From Bdellovibrio sp. (GTDB lineage: Bacteria; Bdellovibrionota; Bdellovibrionia; Bdellovibrionales; Bdellovibrionaceae), in contig JACMRL010000016.1 of the NCBI GenBank assembly GCA_014376435.1, positions 85,712-149,711 of the forward strand: a stretch of DNA of 64,000 nt, written 5' to 3'. The notes under the pieces are model-generated. The model worked only from the letters and a program-made list of their open reading frames with translations. It was not told where the DNA came from and did no database searches. This document shows, piece after piece, positions 59,951-64,000 of the stretch (positions within the stretch are counted from its first letter, which is position 1; each line of letters begins with the position of its first letter). A program made the translations under genes and the position numbers.

Positions 59951-60217
59951 TTATTTGTGATTATCCCGCGGATCCCAACCGGTATCGTCACGCCAGCGAA
60001 AAAGATTTTCAACCTTCTCGCGGGCCCACGGGGTGGTTCTTAAGAATTTCAAACTTGATTTAATACTTGGATCTTGAGTAAAATAACGAATCGTAATTTT
60101 TTCGCCCAGCCGTTCCCAGCCGCAAATTTCGACCAGCCTGGTGACCATCATTTCTGAGGTGATGCTTTTAGCGGGATATTTATTTTTACGGGGCTTTGAG
60201 GTTTTGTTGTCTTGCAT
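59951..60217 (-). CDS. VF530-family DNA-binding-like protein
   Basis: 88 residues. VF530 (DUF2132) signature: YPAKSITSEMMVTRLVEICGWERLGEKITIRYFTQDPSIKSSLKFLRTTPWAREKVENLF. The LKFLRxTPWAREKVE part is near-invariant in the family. An N-terminal lysine-rich arm (NKTSKPRKNK) would suit nucleic-acid binding. The structure is known but the role is not. Monocistronic. Confidence 0.85.
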   Translation of the reverse strand: MQDNKTSKPRKNKYPAKSITSEMMVTRLVEICGWERLGEKITIRYFTQDPSIKSSLKFLRTTPWAREKVENLFRWRDDTGWDPRDNHK

Positions 60218-60304
60218 TTCAAAATGATATCAACACGGTAATAAAAAGAAAAACATTAGCTAAATTCTTGAAATTACCTAAAACCATGCAAGAACTATTA
60301 CTTT

Positions 60305-60333
60305 TTTACAGAAAATAGAATCCTGACTATATT
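60305..60333 (+). promoter_or_regulatory. Sigma-70-type promoter of the small exported protein gene
   Basis: TTTACA (60305-60310), 17-base spacer, TATATT (60328-60333). Transcription would start near 60341, with a leader of about 47 bases that contains the AAGGAG ribosome site of the gene at 60388. Confidence 0.62.
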
Positions 60334-60387
60334 GTTTAGCACGTCTCATGCTAATGAAAAGAAACTTTAAGCTGCCAAGGAGCACCC

Positions 60388-60732
60388 ATGAAATTATTTG
60401 TTTTCGCACTTTACGTTCTATCTTCATCTGCGTTCGCAAATGTCGACTTCTGTACTGCAGAACTTAAAATGAAGACGTTACAAAATCACGTCAACATTGA
60501 GCTTGGGACTGATTATGAAATCGCTGAGGCTAGCAAAAGTCTTGTTTCAGAAAAATTTGGTGTTCTTGCTTCAAGTACTGAGGGCGATTTTTTATTGGCT
60601 GAGGGCTATGTCGGAGAGTGTTCAGGCGGTTCAGTCTGGGGAATGCTAGGAATTAAAACAAGTCATAAACTTCTTGCGAGCGGATTGTGTGAAGTTGTCG
60701 ACACGCAATCAGGTGGAGTTTGCGAAGACTGA
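60388..60732 (+). CDS. Small exported protein of unknown function
   Basis: 114 residues, signal peptide MKLFVFALYVLSSSAFA. The mature part has four cysteines (DFCTAE, GECSGGS, GLCEVV, GVCED) and a beta-rich middle (YEIAEASKSLVSEKFGVLAS). The number and spacing suggest two disulfides. Ribosome site AAGGAG precedes the ATG, and a clean sigma-70-type promoter is 78 bases upstream. No family is recognised. Confidence 0.66.
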   Translation: MKLFVFALYVLSSSAFANVDFCTAELKMKTLQNHVNIELGTDYEIAEASKSLVSEKFGVLASSTEGDFLLAEGYVGECSGGSVWGMLGIKTSHKLLASGLCEVVDTQSGGVCED

Positions 60733-60847
60733 CAATATAATTTATTAACGTACCAAGACGAGACTGATAACCAACACACTCAATCTGCGAAAAAAGTCTC
60801 GCTCCTGAAAAAACAGCAAAATAATTTATATAACTACCGTTATCGTT

Positions 60848-60884
60848 TTGTTCTTTTCAGTTTTTTCGCTATATAATAGAGTTA
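60848..60884 (+). promoter_or_regulatory. Leaderless-type promoter of the LamG surface protein
   Basis: TTGTTC (60848-60853), 18-base spacer, TATAAT (60872-60877). The ATG at 60885 follows the -10 after just 7 bases (AGAGTTA), the same distance seen in the AbiE-like operon, and there is no ribosome site. Transcription would start at or one base before the AUG. Confidence 0.6.
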
Positions 60885-63071
60885 ATGAAGTTTTTGCGTT
60901 CTAGACTTACTTGTCTCCTATTGAGCTTTATCGCGATACAACTGATCGCGCTAAATATATCTTCGCAGGTGTTAATTCCGTTTTCCTATTGGCGAAGTAC
61001 GAATAGTCTGGCCGCTTTAGTTATTTCTGATGCCGTCACTTACAATTACGGCACGATCGCTATCAATATCGACGCAGACCAAATTTTTACATTAACCAAT
61101 ACCAGTAATCTTGAAGTCACCGGCATCACCGGCAGTGCGTTCACCGGGCATACCGATAGCTTTGGTTTTAAAGGTGGAACTTTTCCTGGCACGGGCGGTA
61201 ACTGCGGTACAATCCTGGCGGGTCAGGCCTCTTGTATTTTTGTGGTAACGGCTCGCAGGGCGACTGCGGGGGCCCGCCTTGCCACGATTCGAATTGACTA
61301 CAATGCTAAAAATGCCGCAAACCAAGTCGTAGCTCAAACTGCTACACGCGACGTCGCGGCCACCTTCAGTGGAACACCGACGCGCCTTGTTTGGGTCAGT
61401 CCTCCTAGTTTTATTAAAGTGAATGACTGCGTTCAATTTACTGTGCAGACCCAAGACAATGTAGGTAATCCGATCAACGATATATCAAGAACGATTAACC
61501 TTGCGATTAATTATAATACGGCGAATCCTCAATTTTATGCCTCGCTTGCGACATGTAATGCAAGTACGCCGACGATTACGACAACGACGATTACGACTTC
61601 GGCTCCGTTCTCTGCTGATGTTTGGGTTAAGATTACGACGATATCGGATCCGAATGGAATCGCGGTCGCGTCGAATGCGGGTCTGGCAGGAGCTGCGCAA
61701 AATGTTTACTTCACGGGTAACCCGAATAGCCTTGTGATGTATGCTCCTCCAGAGGCAAAGGCTGGAGTTTGTTATCCAATTCAAATTTATACAACGGATG
61801 CCAACGGAATTCCTGCTGTTGTGGGCGCAAACTTAACTGTGAATTTGGCTAAAACAGGCGCGGCTATTTATTATTCTGATGCAAGTTGCGTATCAAGTAT
61901 TACAACGACCACCGTCTCTACGGGCACTTATCTGAAGGTCGTTTATATCATGGATTTGACTTCGCAATCAGTGACGGCCACGGCCTCAGCGACGGCTTAC
62001 AATCCCTCAGTAGAAACTATTCTTTTTAATTCAACGATTAGTTGGTGGAACAACAGTTGGCTGAAGCGGATGCGGATGGATATCAATAATTTGGATCAAA
62101 CGGTGGCGCACACGGATCAACCCGTTTTGGTCACGATCAATTCCAGTCTGATTAGTTATTCCGATACGAAAACCAATGGAGCCGATATTCGCTTCGTCGC
62201 CTCTGATAATGTGACCGCACTTGATTATGAAATTGAAAGTTGGAATCCGACGGGTAACTCGCAAATATGGGTGCGAATTCCGACGATACTAGCGACCAGT
62301 GATAAGACTCATTTTTATATGTATTACAAAAATCCCGCCGCGGTCGACGCGCAAAATAAAACCGGTGTATGGACTAGCTATTGGATGGTTTGGCATTTGA
62401 ATGATAATCCGACCGGTGCCGCCCCTCAGTACAAAGATTCAACTGCAAATGGCCGCAATGGAACCGTCAGCCCCACGCCACCCACGCAAGTTACAGGTGT
62501 TATCGGGGATAGCGCAAATTTAAGTAATAGCGCTGACTACATTACCGTTAATACAAACTTGCAACCGGTGATCGGTAATAACTCGACATTTTCGACGTGG
62601 ATGCGTACTTCGCAAACGGGCACATCGCTGACCTACACGGCGCCCGCGATAACCGGGATTGAAGTAGGCGCCAGTGTCGATGATATTTTCTTCGGCATTG
62701 TAGCGCAAGGAGTTGGCGGAATAACCAATGGTTCTATTGCGATTGGTATTGGTAACACGTTCGTTGCCAGTTCGAACTATGCGATCAACAACGATGCTTG
62801 GAGACATGTCACCATCACCCGTAGTACATCCGGAGCTGCAGTTTTTTATGTGAACGGTGTGCAGACAAATGCAGGATCAGGCACCGCGGGTGCGATTGCA
62901 GCTGGAAAAACATTTGACCGCATTGGAGCGGCGATCGCGGGCGGAAACTTTAATGGTCAGCTTGATGAGGTCAGACTATTTAATTCTGTACAAACGCCTG
63001 ATAAAATTAAAGCCGATTTTAAATATATGATGAACACACATATCAATTACGCTCCGGTTGAACTGCAGTAG
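60885..63071 (+). CDS. Surface protein with DUF2341 and LamG-like domains
   Basis: 728 residues. A hydrophobic N-terminal segment (LTCLLLSFIAIQLIALNI) is followed by a choice-of-anchor-like domain near 47-145 (NYGTIAINIDADQIFTLTNTSN; CGTILAGQASCIFVV), two Ig-like repeats near 160-370 (RLVWVSPPSFIKVNDCVQFTVQ; LVMYAPPEAKAGVCYPIQIYT), a DUF2341 domain at about 375-500 (NNSWLKRMRMDINNL; NGADIRFVASDNVTALDYEIESW; THFYMYYKNP), and a LamG/concanavalin fold to the end (STWMRTSQTG; WRHVTITRSTSGAAVFYVNG; QLDEVRLFNSVQTPDKIKADF). Such layouts suggest a carbohydrate-binding or adhesive surface protein. It appears to be translated from a leaderless mRNA. Confidence 0.8.
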   Translation: MKFLRSRLTCLLLSFIAIQLIALNISSQVLIPFSYWRSTNSLAALVISDAVTYNYGTIAINIDADQIFTLTNTSNLEVTGITGSAFTGHTDSFGFKGGTFPGTGGNCGTILAGQASCIFVVTARRATAGARLATIRIDYNAKNAANQVVAQTATRDVAATFSGTPTRLVWVSPPSFIKVNDCVQFTVQTQDNVGNPINDISRTINLAINYNTANPQFYASLATCNASTPTITTTTITTSAPFSADVWVKITTISDPNGIAVASNAGLAGAAQNVYFTGNPNSLVMYAPPEAKAGVCYPIQIYTTDANGIPAVVGANLTVNLAKTGAAIYYSDASCVSSITTTTVSTGTYLKVVYIMDLTSQSVTATASATAYNPSVETILFNSTISWWNNSWLKRMRMDINNLDQTVAHTDQPVLVTINSSLISYSDTKTNGADIRFVASDNVTALDYEIESWNPTGNSQIWVRIPTILATSDKTHFYMYYKNPAAVDAQNKTGVWTSYWMVWHLNDNPTGAAPQYKDSTANGRNGTVSPTPPTQVTGVIGDSANLSNSADYITVNTNLQPVIGNNSTFSTWMRTSQTGTSLTYTAPAITGIEVGASVDDIFFGIVAQGVGGITNGSIAIGIGNTFVASSNYAINNDAWRHVTITRSTSGAAVFYVNGVQTNAGSGTAGAIAAGKTFDRIGAAIAGGNFNGQLDEVRLFNSVQTPDKIKADFKYMMNTHINYAPVELQ

Positions 63072-63093
63072 TTGGTGATAAGGAGAGCGCACT

Positions 63094-63363
63094 ATGTTTT
63101 TTAAAGTTATAGCCCCTATCGCAGTTTTTTTATTCATGCAAAATCAGTTTTGCGTGGCTGCAAATACTAAAAGTTTTTTTGATCTTACGGCTACGACGAT
63201 TGACGGGAAAAATATCAGCCTGAATAAGTACAAAGGTAAAGTTGAGTTGGTTACTAATACCGGATCTGGCTGCGGCTACACCCCTCAATATAAAAATCTA
63301 CAAGCCATCAGCATGAAGTATGCTTCAAAAGGCCGTGTACATAAAATTTTGCTGGATTCGTAA
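63094..63363 (+). pseudogene. 5' fragment of a glutathione peroxidase gene
   Basis: 89 codons. A signal-like start (MFFKVIAPIAVFLFMQNQF) then SFFDLTATTIDGKNISLNKYKGKVELVTNTGSGCGYTPQYKNLQAISMKYASKG, a good match to the front of GPx (FxDLxATTIDGKxVSLxxYKGKVLLVVNTASxCGFTPQYxxLQxLYxKYxxxG). The active Cys is at 60. After KYASKG the frame reads RVHKILLDS and stops, so the catalytic Gln and Trp segments are missing and the gene is a remnant. GGAG precedes the ATG, so it may still be translated. Confidence 0.72.
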
Positions 63364-63515
63364 GTACGAACAGGAATTTTTCCGCTAATTCTTAAACAGA
63401 ATCTTGACCAACTTTTTATCTAGCCTCAACACTGCAACACATTTGCTTGAAAATACGACCGTTTAACCCACTCATTCAGTGCATGATAAGTCGAAGTGAT
63501 TTCGCGAAGTTTAAG

Positions 63516-64000
63516 CTAATAAATATTACCAAGAACAATCCTTGGATCTAAAAACGTTTTTAAAGATTCTTGATGATCTTTCAAAGATACGACACCTTGC
63601 ATGTCACATTTAGGTGGCCCTTGAACGGATAATTGAAAATGTAAATGAGGCGCCCAGCCGCCATTTTCAATTTGATTACCAATCCATCCAATTGTCTCAC
63701 CGGCGTCTAATTTTTTTAAACCCAACGCTCTTTCGACTGAACTGCGACTGAGGTGGCCGTAGAGCGCCCAGATTTTAACATCGGTAATAACATGTTCGGT
63801 AATAATTGTGCCGCCATAATTACCTTGCTGTGAATGAATAGCAGCACAGAAAATTTTTCCTGGATAAAATAAATAGATGGGACTTCCAACAGGAGCACCA
63901 ATATCAATGCCCATATGAATTTCACGACGATTTTCCTCATTTGTGCCAAAAATTTCAGTATTGTACATCGTGGGTCTTCGCTCATTAAATTTTCCAACTG
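63516..64000 (-). CDS. M23-family metallopeptidase (partial, continues past window end)
   Basis: The open frame runs off the right edge (VGKFNERRPTMYNTEIFG at the front), so only the C-terminal 161 codons are seen. LytM/M23 zinc motifs are present: REIHMGIDIGAPVGSPIYLFY (H-x3-D), ALYGHLS, and APHLHFQLS (HxH). LDAGETIGWIGNQIENGG is the usual turn before the HxH. The enzyme would cut peptide crosslinks in peptidoglycan. The end (FLDPRIVLGNIY) is typical. A start at ATG 63968 is possible but in-frame codons continue upstream. Confidence 0.85.
   Translation of the reverse strand, partial: VGKFNERRPTMYNTEIFGTNEENRREIHMGIDIGAPVGSPIYLFYPGKIFCAAIHSQQGNYGGTIITEHVITDVKIWALYGHLSRSSVERALGLKKLDAGETIGWIGNQIENGGWAPHLHFQLSVQGPPKCDMQGVVSLKDHQESLKTFLDPRIVLGNIY

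Noticed and set aside
1..64000. CRISPR array, phage genes or a replication origin
   Set aside because: No regularly spaced repeats, no phage structural or integrase genes, and no DnaA-box cluster were seen.

Overview
The window reads as chromosomal DNA of a predatory-type bacterium of the Bdellovibrionota (Bdellovibrio / Pseudobdellovibrio-like). The evidence is the mix of core genes (rny, zapA, smc, ftsY, ppdK, spoVG), a full MoxR/Bat operon, many small secreted proteins, sigma-54-type promoters, and above all an orphan c-di-GMP-I riboswitch RNA like the merRNA described in Bdellovibrio bacteriovorus. The DNA is AT-rich with A/T-rich intergenic regions. The taxonomic call is inference; no marker gene was compared.

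Layout. 1-9.1 kb is core metabolism and division: an edge fragment of an exported protein, a HEAT-like membrane protein, B12-dependent ribonucleotide reductase, an iscS-iscA pair, and the operon zapA-fau-rny-tyrS-ferredoxin. 9.1-18.6 kb holds a very large L,D-transpeptidase, an MNT/HEPN toxin-antitoxin pair and the operon smc-DUF5522-ftsY. 18.7-24.3 kb is an accessory block: secreted cysteine-rich proteins, a PHP phosphoesterase, an AbiE-like nucleotidyltransferase module coupled to a secreted metalloprotease and a lipoprotein, and two pseudogenes. 24.3-33.7 kb returns to core genes (ppdK, glyS, an Mrp-type ATPase, an ABC-F ATPase) with two DUF4360 paralogues, each behind a sigma-54-like promoter. 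33.8-38.6 kb carries a DUF2252 lipoprotein, a large exported protein, the merRNA-like riboswitch with its terminator, and MltD. 38.7-49.4 kb is the Bat operon, then an HtpX-like protein, DUF1844, HtrA and a MAPEG protein. 49.4-54.5 kb has a haem-c / YceI / porin cluster, two membrane proteins and spoVG. From the tRNA-Gln at 54.7 kb to the end is a second accessory region: a HEPN/MNT pair, a Fur-like operon, a YoaK-type protein, an FMN oxidoreductase, a decayed IS91-type transposase, VF530, a DUF2341/LamG surface protein, a glutathione peroxidase fragment and an M23 peptidase cut by the window edge.

How genes work together. Peptidoglycan remodelling recurs (L,D-transpeptidase, MltD, M23), as does envelope proteostasis (HtrA, HtpX-like, Bat, MoxR). 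Three different nucleotidyltransferase-based toxin-antitoxin architectures are present. Several core proteins have lost hallmark catalytic residues: RNase Y lost three metal-site residues, the Mrp protein its CxxC, the HtpX-like protein its HExxH, and one HEPN its RxxxxH histidine. The strongest leads are the orphan riboswitch RNA, the altered RNase Y, the twin sigma-54 promoters and the cysteine module shared by two otherwise unrelated secreted proteins.
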